Source: a virus
DNA: 21,662 nt
Direction: 5' to 3' (one strand)
Virus record (IMG/VR): IMGVR_UViG_3300047678_000082
Coordinates: 1 to 21,662 of that record
The notes below the pieces were generated by a model, which did not search any database, was not told where the DNA came from, and worked only from the letters and a program-made list of their open reading frames with translations. Positions within the stretch are counted from its first letter, which is position 1. The number at the start of each line of letters is the position of its first letter. Of this stretch, positions 14,583-20,696 are shown in pieces. Made by a program: the position numbers and the translations under genes.

Positions 14583-14681
14583 AACCTTTCCATTATAGCG
14601 TTGCCAGATTGTTCTCTAAATGCGCGTCTGTGGCGAATGCCCTGAACGCACGATTATTCCGGCATGTGTGGCGGATTTGTC

Positions 14682-14830
14682 ACATTCCACCTCGTGCTAC
14701 GGTCTGGCATCGGGGGAGCGGATGGGGTAGGATTCGATGTAGTGCGGCGGCAGGGTTAGACCTGCGGGATATGGATGGAACGGTGTCCAAGGACAACCTA
14801 ACTGGGTTCAATTCCCAGACCACGGAATGT
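14682..14830 (+). ncRNA. Candidate structured RNA with tRNA-like T arm
   Basis: This gene-free stretch holds nested complementarity. ACATTCC (14682-14688) pairs with GGAATGT (14824-14830), and GGTCTGG (14701-14707) pairs with CCAGACC (14815-14821). Inside are a GCAGG/CCTGC hairpin (14750-14765) and a perfect T-arm look-alike, CTGGG-TTCAATT-CCCAG (14802-14818). The T arm and the GGTCTGG helix cannot form together. No acceptor, D or anticodon arm fits a normal tRNA. Either strand could be transcribed. This is candidate status only; no folding program was run. Confidence 0.3.
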
Positions 14831-14847
14831 AACGATAAGCACCCGTA

Positions 14848-14865
14848 GCCGGTAACCAATCCGGC
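14848..14865 (-). terminator. Hairpin after the o-spanin gene
   Basis: A 5-bp stem GCCGG/CCGGC with an 8-base loop lies 9 bases past the spanin stop on the minus strand. There is no U-run, so it is at best a weak end of the late transcript. Confidence 0.3.
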
Positions 14866-14873
14866 CCGCACCA

Positions 14874-15170
14874 TCACTCCCCATTCACCGCCCGCGCTGC
14901 CTCGTAGGCATCCACGACTGCCCGGCGCTTCGCCTCGCATTCGGTCAGCGCCTGCTGATGATAGGTCAGGCTATCGACCACCGTCACCAGTTCCCCGTCC
15001 TTGAGTTCCATCAGCGGCGGGCACGGTGAGGATGCGATGGCCGGAAGCGGCGGCAAGGTCACGCGTGTATTGATTGGTGGCGTCGAGCAGGCGATCAGGG
15101 AAACGCAGGCAAGGCAGATCGCGAGCGACTTCGACAGCGACGTAACGCGGCTTGTCTCGGGGAACCTCAC
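14874..15170 (-). CDS. Outer-membrane spanin lipoprotein (o-spanin, Rz1-like)
   Basis: This is a 98-residue lipoprotein. It has a signal peptide (SLAICLACVSLIAC) with lipobox LIAC and lipidated Cys28. The mature start is CSTPPI, then a Pro-rich stretch (VTLPPLPAIASSPCPPL) and a helical C-terminus (LTYHQQALTECEAKRRAVVD). It would sit in the outer membrane and bind the i-spanin to fuse inner and outer membranes in the last step of lysis. The first 200 bases lie inside the i-spanin gene in another frame, and 97 bases extend past it. This nested start is typical of Rz/Rz1. The product is longer than lambda Rz1 and has a C-terminal helix that lambda Rz1 lacks. Confidence 0.82.
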   Translation of the reverse strand: MRFPETSRVTSLSKSLAICLACVSLIACSTPPINTRVTLPPLPAIASSPCPPLMELKDGELVTVVDSLTYHQQALTECEAKRRAVVDAYEAARAVNGE

Positions 15171-15450
15171 GGATTTTCTCCACGGTTTGAATCAGGGTTG
15201 TGTCGATCTGGTGAATGTCGCCCACCAGTTTCCAACTATCGGCCTGCGCTTTGGCCTGTACTGCCTGCTGGCGGGCCTGCCACTCTGCGTTGGCCGCGTC
15301 ATAGCCCGCGTGCCAGATGTGGCTGTGTACGGCCCACAGCGCCCCGGCAATGAGAAAGAGGACGATGCCGTCAGCAGCGATGCTGGCGAACTTCTGCGGG
15401 ACGCCCCAGCGCAGGAGCAGTTTGATCAGGAATCCGAGGGCGAAGGTCAT
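14971..15450 (-). CDS. Inner-membrane spanin (i-spanin, Rz-like)
   Basis: This 159-residue protein is counted from ATG 15450, which forms an ATGA overlap with the endolysin stop; a start 12 codons upstream would lie inside the endolysin. A transmembrane segment occupies residues about 22-42 (GIVLFLIAGALWAVH). It is followed by a long helical region (about 50-100, QARQQAVQAKAQADSWKLVG) that should form a coiled coil, and a periplasmic end. The order is endolysin, i-spanin, nested o-spanin, as in many Gram-negative phages. It spans the periplasm with the lipoprotein. Assigned from topology and context. Confidence 0.8.
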   Translation of the reverse strand: MTFALGFLIKLLLRWGVPQKFASIAADGIVLFLIAGALWAVHSHIWHAGYDAANAEWQARQQAVQAKAQADSWKLVGDIHQIDTTLIQTVEKIREVPRDKPRYVAVEVARDLPCLRFPDRLLDATNQYTRDLAAASGHRILTVPAADGTQGRGTGDGGR

Positions 15451-16145
15451 TCGATGCCCCTCTTGCGTCTGTCGTATTTGCTCCACAGCACGATCCCGAT
15501 GCCGATCACGGTCAGGACGGCCATGGCAATACCGGCATAGGACCAGAACCCCATGGTCATTGAGACAGCCTCCTTTGCCTGCTCAATGGTGTCCTGAGCG
15601 CCGACAAGGTTATGGATGTCCGTGTCCTTGATCTGGGACACAACCGCGCCACCAGCCGTCCCTGCCGAAGCAATCGCGCTTCCAATAACGGTCGGGGATT
15701 TGGCGATGGGCTTGCGTACCGCAGCGGGCATGATCCCAGCCAGTGCCAACCCAGCATCAATGTCGGACGCGGTGACCGGAGCCAGCCGCCCGTTCTCGTG
15801 TTTGATGATCGCTTCCACCAGGGGGCGCAGGACGGCGTATTGCTCAACGTCGATCTGCTCATCAGGGGAGACGCCGACAGCCTTGGCCACAGCTCGGGCA
15901 TACGCTCCCGTATCGTTCTCGTTCGGGGGCGCCCATCGGTTGATGATCGTCGCCACAGTCCGCAGCCCACGCTTGCGCTGGTAGTTCAGGACGATGGTCG
16001 CCAGTGCGCGTATCCCGTAGGCGAAGCTACTGAACGTGCAGAAGTCGGGATCGGTGCCCTTGACCTCGCCCTGCCAAGTGGTGGACGGGTTGAGGCGGAT
16101 GTTGCCCGGGTTAAAGTTGCGAAGCCCCCTAGGCAGGTTCGTCAT
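15447..16145 (-). CDS. Muralytic enzyme with C-terminal membrane anchor
   Basis: This 232-residue protein begins LPRGLRNFNPGNIRLNPSTT, the signature of the 'structural protein P5'-like lytic enzymes found in many phages (NxNPGNIR motif). Residues 1-115 hold the probable cell-wall domain. A linker with small residues follows (about 145-175), and residues about 201-221 are one hydrophobic span (AGIAMAVLTVIGIGIVLWS) ending in KYDRRKRG. There is no N-terminal signal peptide. It is read just before the spanins, which makes an endolysin role likely. The C-terminal anchor with a basic tail suggests membrane attachment (tail-anchored topology), unlike a soluble endolysin. It overlaps the upstream small gene by 17 bases. 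Confidence 0.78.
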   Translation of the reverse strand: MTNLPRGLRNFNPGNIRLNPSTTWQGEVKGTDPDFCTFSSFAYGIRALATIVLNYQRKRGLRTVATIINRWAPPNENDTGAYARAVAKAVGVSPDEQIDVEQYAVLRPLVEAIIKHENGRLAPVTASDIDAGLALAGIMPAAVRKPIAKSPTVIGSAIASAGTAGGAVVSQIKDTDIHNLVGAQDTIEQAKEAVSMTMGFWSYAGIAMAVLTVIGIGIVLWSKYDRRKRGIE

Positions 16146-16275
16146 TGGATTCCTCCGTGTCGCAAGGAAGGTCGCCCGCGTTGTCGGTGAATAGGAAGGG
16201 ATAGGGATCGAACACCGATTCCTCTTTCCGCTTGGCAGCCCGGTAGGCGGCTAGATCCACGACGTTATCCGTCAT
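16129..16275 (-). CDS. 48-residue acidic phage peptide
   Basis: The product starts MTDNVVDLAAYRAAKRKEES and then has FDPYPFLF and an acidic C-terminal tail. The VDLAAYRAA start is common in small alphaproteobacterial proteins of unknown function. The start makes ATGA with the membrane-protein stop (16272), and the end overlaps the endolysin start by 17 bases, so it is tightly coupled within the lysis cassette. No function known. Confidence 0.6.
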   Translation of the reverse strand: MTDNVVDLAAYRAAKRKEESVFDPYPFLFTDNAGDLPCDTEESNDEPA

Positions 16276-16592
16276 TTCCCGCTCCTGATCGCATCCAACA
16301 CCTTGGCAATATCGCTCGTGTACTGCGCCTTGCTGACGTAGGGGCCGCCGTCTGTCTTGATCAGGTATCCAGCGAACACACATGCCAACACGAAACCGCT
16401 GACCAGCACGCCCCAGAGCAACTTGTAGATGGCAGCCAAGGCCCGCCCATTCTCCCTGTGCTGGGCTGTATTCTCGGCGCGCATTTCCTTCACTTCGGTT
16501 TCAATCCGCGCCTGTCCTTCGGATAGGTGACGTATCTCGACCTGTTGGGCTGCAACCATCTCCTGTGTCTCCGAAAGGCTTTTATCTGCCAT
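16272..16592 (-). CDS. Membrane protein with coiled coil, holin/XhlA-like candidate
   Basis: This 106-residue protein has a heptad-like coiled coil (about 8-45; VAAQQVEIRHLSEGQARIE), one transmembrane helix (about 55-78; LLWGVLVSGFVLACVFAGYL) and a short C-terminal tail. The layout matches phage XhlA-type and lysis-associated membrane proteins. Since no separate multi-span holin is seen in the cassette, this is the best holin candidate, but a single span with a coiled coil could instead be an accessory or antiholin. AAGGG lies 7 bases before the ATG. Confidence 0.6.
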   Translation of the reverse strand: MADKSLSETQEMVAAQQVEIRHLSEGQARIETEVKEMRAENTAQHRENGRALAAIYKLLWGVLVSGFVLACVFAGYLIKTDGGPYVSKAQYTSDIAKVLDAIRSGK

Positions 16593-16628
16593 TGCCCAGC
16601 CCTTTGAATCGTGTCGTCATGGCCGTCG

Positions 16629-16709
16629 TCATCGCTCACCCCTTATCGGTGGTCGGTGGAAGTCCTGCCCGGCGTAGTTGAAGCCTGCGTCGGGCGGGCG
16701 CTCAGACAT
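16629..16709 (-). CDS. Possible 26-residue ORF after the hicA terminator
   Basis: The ORF reads MSERPPDAGFNYAGQDFHRP and ends TGA at 16629, making an ATGA overlap with a 16-codon ORF that runs into the membrane-protein start (16592). The cascade of overlapping small ORFs could couple translation of the lysis genes. No clear ribosome site is seen, because the terminator precedes it. Low support. Confidence 0.25.
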   Translation of the reverse strand: MSERPPDAGFNYAGQDFHRPPIRGER

Positions 16710-16711
16710 AG

Positions 16712-16741
16712 AAAAAGGGCGGCTCCGAAGAACCGCCCTTT
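16712..16741 (-). terminator. Intrinsic terminator after hicA with UUCG tetraloop
   Basis: The minus strand reads AAAGGGCGGTTC-TTCG-GAGCCGCCCTTT followed by TTTTTC: a 12-bp stem with one G-U pair, the extra-stable UUCG loop and a U-run. It lies 20 bases after the hicA stop, so the toxin-antitoxin transcript ends before the lysis genes. Confidence 0.92.
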
Positions 16742-16761
16742 GGGTCGTCATGTGAAACTGA

Positions 16762-16953
16762 TCAGAAGGCCTTCGCGAGACCCGCCTGTTTTAGAACTTC
16801 GTTTGCCGTGTGCCGGGACTTGATGTCCGTATCGACCGTGACGTGCCTGTTGCTGTGTGGGCTGTACCAGATGTCATGGTCGCCCTTGCCGCGCCTCTCG
16901 AAAGTGCAGCCGCCGTCCTTCAGCAATTTCCGGACTTCGCGGCCATAGCTCAT
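16762..16953 (-). CDS. hicA: HicA-family mRNA interferase toxin
   Basis: This 63-residue protein is typical of HicA size. It shows YGREVRKLLKDGGCTFERRG, then KGDHDIWYSP with the catalytic-position His26, and a closing helix (SRHTANEVLKQAGL). HicA toxins are dsRBD-like ribonucleases that cleave translated mRNAs; activity depends on this His. Its ATG abuts the hicB stop (TGAATG), and it is transcribed downstream of the antitoxin. A strong terminator follows. The gene could stabilise the element or act as an abortive or lysogeny-related module. Confidence 0.88.
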   Translation of the reverse strand: MSYGREVRKLLKDGGCTFERRGKGDHDIWYSPHSNRHVTVDTDIKSRHTANEVLKQAGLAKAF

Positions 16954-17202
16954 TCACTGGCTCGTGCGCATATCCAATTCGAGGCGTTTATCCGCCATAA
17001 GATGGACCGGCAACGGGCATTGACCCGTTCCCTCACCATCGTTAAGACCAACCAATTCTGGGATGATAACCTCCAGCTTCTTGATCAGCTTTTCAATGGT
17101 TTCGGCCTCCGTGGCCAACCCCTCGATATCGTCGCTCCGCGCCCACCAGACTTTTGCTTCTTCGTCCCACGTCGCAAAAACTGTGATGCCACCCGCACTC
17201 AT
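16954..17202 (-). CDS. hicB: HicB-like antitoxin (DUF1902 type)
   Basis: This 82-residue protein has the DUF1902 form of the HicB fold: strand FATWDEEAKVWWARSDDIEG, helix ATEAETIEKLIKKLEVIIPE, then a polar tail (VHLMADKRLELDMRTSQ). It would bind and inhibit HicA. Unlike longer HicB proteins, no separate DNA-binding domain is evident, so autorepression may need the HicA/HicB complex. GGAG precedes ATG 17202 with 6-base spacing. The pair lies between tail-tip and lysis genes. Confidence 0.85.
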   Translation of the reverse strand: MSAGGITVFATWDEEAKVWWARSDDIEGLATEAETIEKLIKKLEVIIPELVGLNDGEGTGQCPLPVHLMADKRLELDMRTSQ

Positions 17203-17329
17203 TGCCTACTCCTAACACCACCCCTCGCCCTTGGCGTTACCGTGTATATGGTCACACATGATGCAAAATGCACCAGAGGAATTTTACGCCTCCTGCCCCG
17301 GCTGTCTTGCCACGGTCGGGGTGGGCGCT
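17203..17329 (-). promoter_or_regulatory. Intergenic region with candidate hicBA promoter/operator
   Basis: This 127-base gap separates tail-tip genes from hicB. On the minus strand it has an inverted repeat GTGT-8-ACAC (17242-17257) enclosing TATACA, and a nearby TGCATTTTGCA palindrome (17262-17272). A -35 at normal spacing is not convincing. It may hold an autoregulated hicBA promoter; evidence is limited. Confidence 0.4.
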
Positions 17330-18109
17330 CTAAATCAAACCTTCAATCGTGAACCGGGTGCTGTAGACGTTGAGCGCGGCGACGATCACCGGCTCCAGTT
17401 TCAGCGCGCCGTAATACATCCGGCCCTGCCGGTAGGTGCTGGCATCCGGCGCCAGCATCGCAAACACTGCGCCGGTCTTGTTCCGCTGCAGCTCCAGCAC
17501 GTCGCGCTCCATCTCCGTCGCTGACAGGAAATTCGCCTCGAATGACAGCACCGGCCGCTTGGCCTTGTCCTCGATCAGCAGTTGCCCGCCGAACGCCTCT
17601 TTGGTCGTCGTCAGGTCATTGAAGCCCCGGCCGGCACCGAAGCTGTAATTCCGGGTGAACTGCAGGGCATCGGCGAGGATGACGCGGCCCGCCTGGAAAT
17701 ATCCATCGGGATTGGCAGCGTCAGTCAGGTCGAACCGCCACCAACGATAGGTCTGCGCGGCGGCGAGATAGGTCATAGTGTGCGGCCGGGCCACATTCTG
17801 GGTCGCGCCAGCCCACGCCGGGTTGATCGTGCCGCTGTCATAGCCGGGCGACGCCGTAAGGTTGGCCTGGCTCGTGGCACCGCGGATCCGCATCGTCGCC
17901 GCGCTGGTCAGGTTGGTGAACAGCAGCGCCATCAGGTCCACGGCCTTGGCCGATCCCAGGTCGCATTCGATGTACTGCGTCGCCAACCCGGTAGACCGCC
18001 ACACGTCGGACGGCTGCACCTTGTTTAGATTCGTCGCGTTCATCGACGTAGCGTTCGAGGCAGCCGTGATCGTGGCGCTGTAAGGCTGCGCAATAATGAA
18101 GTTGGTCAT
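17330..18109 (-). CDS. Tail tip-associated structural protein
   Basis: This 259-residue protein follows the large tail-tip protein by one base (stop TGA, then ATG) and is the last gene of the tail operon. Residues about 15-140 have a galactose-binding-like jelly-roll feel (KVQPSDVWRSTGLATQYIEC, then DLGSAKAVDLMALLFTNLTS), with a WWRFDLTDAANPDGYFQAGR motif. The second half is beta-rich and ends RFTIEGLI. It is likely a virion tip, fibre-adaptor or receptor-contact protein. Assigned by location and fold-like features only. Confidence 0.65.
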   Translation of the reverse strand: MTNFIIAQPYSATITAASNATSMNATNLNKVQPSDVWRSTGLATQYIECDLGSAKAVDLMALLFTNLTSAATMRIRGATSQANLTASPGYDSGTINPAWAGATQNVARPHTMTYLAAAQTYRWWRFDLTDAANPDGYFQAGRVILADALQFTRNYSFGAGRGFNDLTTTKEAFGGQLLIEDKAKRPVLSFEANFLSATEMERDVLELQRNKTGAVFAMLAPDASTYRQGRMYYGALKLEPVIVAALNVYSTRFTIEGLI

Positions 18110-18110
18110 G

Positions 18111-20696
18111 TCAGCCCCACAAAGTCAGAACGGTTTCGTCCGGGTCTGCCCCGGTGGACATGCCGCCGATAATCATGTCTTTGCCGCTCGTGAGCCCGAA
18201 ACGGTTCAGCCGCAGCGTCACCGTCGCACCCAAGGTCAGGCTGTAATCCTCAATCACTGTCCGAAGCACTGGCACCTGGTACAAGTCCCACTTGGCGTCC
18301 AGCAGCGCGAATTGCCGCGCGTTCTCTGTTGTGGCGGCTGCGGACGTATCGAAAAGGCTGGCCACTTCCCGTTCTCGGGCCAGTTTGTGCCGCGTCTGCA
18401 CCGCCGTGTCGCTCGTGGTGACAAACCGCTGCTGCTCGCCGATGAATGCCGAACGCACGATCACCGTCTGGGCATCCGTCGCTGGCAGCATCTGCGGCTG
18501 GCTTATCGCTGCCGAGGTGATCGAAGACGCTCCTCGGGTCATGGCGCCGATCACCAGCATGGATGATGTGCGGGTGAAATTGGTCCAGCCCGCGCCCGTG
18601 TCGTACTGCCAGTTGCCGCCGCTGTACCGGCAGAACGCCACCGCTGGTTTCTCCGCGCTGACCGTCCAGGCGCTGGTGGCGTTGCCTGCGCGGAAGTTCG
18701 ACAGCAGCGCCGCCGGCGCCGTCTGGAAGCCCGCATTGATCATGGCACCGGAATAGATCCCGCCATTGCCCGCCGCCGAGATGCCCGAATCCGTGCCGGT
18801 GCAGTACAGCGTCCACTTGACCTCGCCCGGATTCTTCGCCCAGGCAGAGATCGTCGTGCCGATGCACGTCAGCCGCAGCTTCATGCCCGCCACATAGGGG
18901 ATTTCCGCCAGGTTGCCCACCTGCGTCACCGTGCTGACGCCTGTGACCAGGTAGATGCCCGCCGACAGGTTCAGCCCCGCTGACAGCGCCTTGCTCACGT
19001 TGAACACATACATCGACGTGGCCGACTGGTAGCGGCCGATCACGCCCCAGTTGTTCGGATAGGTCTCGTCCCAAGCGTCGAGCTGATATTCCGCGAACAT
19101 ATTGGCCGACGATGGCGCGTTGTTCGCCCGGTAGGTGACGATCACGTTCGTCGTCGCCAGGCTCACCGCTACCTTGCCCGTGCCATCCAGCTTGAACTTG
19201 CGGGTGATACCGCTGATGTCGCTCCAGCTGGTGCCCGTGTTCGGCGTATGGGCCGAAAGATCGGTTGCCGCCGTGCCCGTGAACACGTCCTGGAACGACA
19301 CGGTCACAGGGTCGAAGTCGTGGACGATGTAACCGTCGCTGGTCTGGCTCGTCTTCAGGGTCGAGCCGTCGGCGAACTGGGCGCGCGGCAGGGTCACCTG
19401 AGCGGCGCCGTAATAGTACCAGCCGTCCGAATCCGCCCGGCTGCTGTCCACATTGAGGCCGTGAATGAACGCCTTGCCGTTGCTCGTGGTTGAGAACGTC
19501 TGATAGTTGATGTCGATCGCGATGGCCGGCGTCAGGGCACCCGCGATCTCGTTGGGCGCGTGGACCCGCCACGACGTGGCATAACCCATCTTGCTGCGCC
19601 AGTAGGGCGGCGGCGTCTCCACTCTCACCACGGCATCCAGCGCCAGTGGGCCATACTGATATGAGATGGTCGCCGCACTCGTACCAAACGCGATCTGCTT
19701 GACGGTCAGCAGCCGGGCCGGTGTGAATGTCCAGAAGCCGCCGACGGTGACCATTATCTGCGTGAACAAGTCAGCCGCCGATGGCGTGCTGTCGGTGCCG
19801 ACATAAAGGCTGCACAGCGAACTGTTGGCCGTGTTCAGCGCCGTGAAGGCAGCCGTGTCTATATCGCCGATCACGAGACCCGTGAAGCTGAGTGCGATAC
19901 GCTTCAGGATGTCGCCAGCGGTCGTCACATAACCGCCCGTGTTATCTCCCTGCACATCGGCAGTCAGGACGAACACCACTGCCGCGTTGACCCGAATAAG
20001 CCCCTCGGCAAGGCAGGTGGCATAGGAGCCGGGTGTGATCGTTGCTGCGATCAGCAGCGCATAACTGCCATAGTCGGAGCTTGCAGTCAGCGCCACGCCG
20101 CCATCATAAACCGCGTCCACGGCCTGCGCCGCACGGCAGTGAAACTGGTAGACCAGATAGGTGCTGTTGATCAGCGTCGGTTCCACATTGCGCGGCCCGC
20201 CGAACGCAAGCGGCTTGGGCTTGCCGGTCAGGTCCGAACCACCCTCCGCCGCGCCTGTACCAGCATACAACGTCGTCTGGACCGGCTTCTGGACCACCTC
20301 GCCATAGTCGGCCAGGTTCAAGGTCAGCGTGAACCGATCCCACTGGATCGAGCGCACCGTGCCCTTGAAGATCAGGCTCATGGAGCCGAAGGCGTCGGTC
20401 TCCTCGCCCCGGTAGATCGAGATGTCGCGGCCGTCCCAGTAGTAACCCAGCAGCGCGTCATATTCCCCGGCCACGAGCGCGATCTGCACCACACCGAATG
20501 TCGGCACCGCGCCGCCGAACTCGCCGGTGAACACCGTCACCTCGGCATTGAACGCCGTCGTCAGCCGGGCCGGCCACAGCAGCGAATTGTAGACTGGGGC
20601 CTTGCCGTCAGGGCGTCCGGTCGAGAAATAGACAGCGGTTTCCGCCGCGCCTACGGGGTCGTAAGGTGTCGCCGTGACGAGGAATATCTTACCCAT
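18111..20696 (-). CDS. Large tail tip / baseplate hub protein
   Basis: This 861-residue protein lies directly after the tape measure (TAG abuts its ATG). It starts GKIFLVTATPYDPVGAAETA, a start common in tail-tip proteins of alphaproteobacterial siphophages. Residues about 30-450 are a hub-like beta-rich region. Residues about 490-670 look like an inserted concanavalin/LamG-like lectin sandwich (WDETYPNNWGVIGRYQSA, then ISAWAKNPGEVKWTLY), which could bind host surface glycans. The C-terminus (about 760-861) returns to hub-like sequence (ARQFALLDAKWDLYQVPVLR, VTLRLNRFGL). Together with the following 259-residue protein it should form the tail tip that contacts the host. Function inferred from position and domains. 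Confidence 0.75.
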   Translation of the reverse strand: MGKIFLVTATPYDPVGAAETAVYFSTGRPDGKAPVYNSLLWPARLTTAFNAEVTVFTGEFGGAVPTFGVVQIALVAGEYDALLGYYWDGRDISIYRGEETDAFGSMSLIFKGTVRSIQWDRFTLTLNLADYGEVVQKPVQTTLYAGTGAAEGGSDLTGKPKPLAFGGPRNVEPTLINSTYLVYQFHCRAAQAVDAVYDGGVALTASSDYGSYALLIAATITPGSYATCLAEGLIRVNAAVVFVLTADVQGDNTGGYVTTAGDILKRIALSFTGLVIGDIDTAAFTALNTANSSLCSLYVGTDSTPSAADLFTQIMVTVGGFWTFTPARLLTVKQIAFGTSAATISYQYGPLALDAVVRVETPPPYWRSKMGYATSWRVHAPNEIAGALTPAIAIDINYQTFSTTSNGKAFIHGLNVDSSRADSDGWYYYGAAQVTLPRAQFADGSTLKTSQTSDGYIVHDFDPVTVSFQDVFTGTAATDLSAHTPNTGTSWSDISGITRKFKLDGTGKVAVSLATTNVIVTYRANNAPSSANMFAEYQLDAWDETYPNNWGVIGRYQSATSMYVFNVSKALSAGLNLSAGIYLVTGVSTVTQVGNLAEIPYVAGMKLRLTCIGTTISAWAKNPGEVKWTLYCTGTDSGISAAGNGGIYSGAMINAGFQTAPAALLSNFRAGNATSAWTVSAEKPAVAFCRYSGGNWQYDTGAGWTNFTRTSSMLVIGAMTRGASSITSAAISQPQMLPATDAQTVIVRSAFIGEQQRFVTTSDTAVQTRHKLAREREVASLFDTSAAATTENARQFALLDAKWDLYQVPVLRTVIEDYSLTLGATVTLRLNRFGLTSGKDMIIGGMSTGADPDETVLTLWG

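Noticed and set aside
14730-14830. A tRNA gene ending at the TTCAATT arm
   Set aside because: No acceptor 5' half pairs with ACCACGG at tRNA distance, and no anticodon arm fits. Kept only as a candidate structured RNA.
17240-17275. Strong sigma-70 promoter for hicBA
   Set aside because: TATACA is present, but TTGCAT is only 12 bases away and the hexamer at 17 bases is GCATTT. Listed only as a candidate region.
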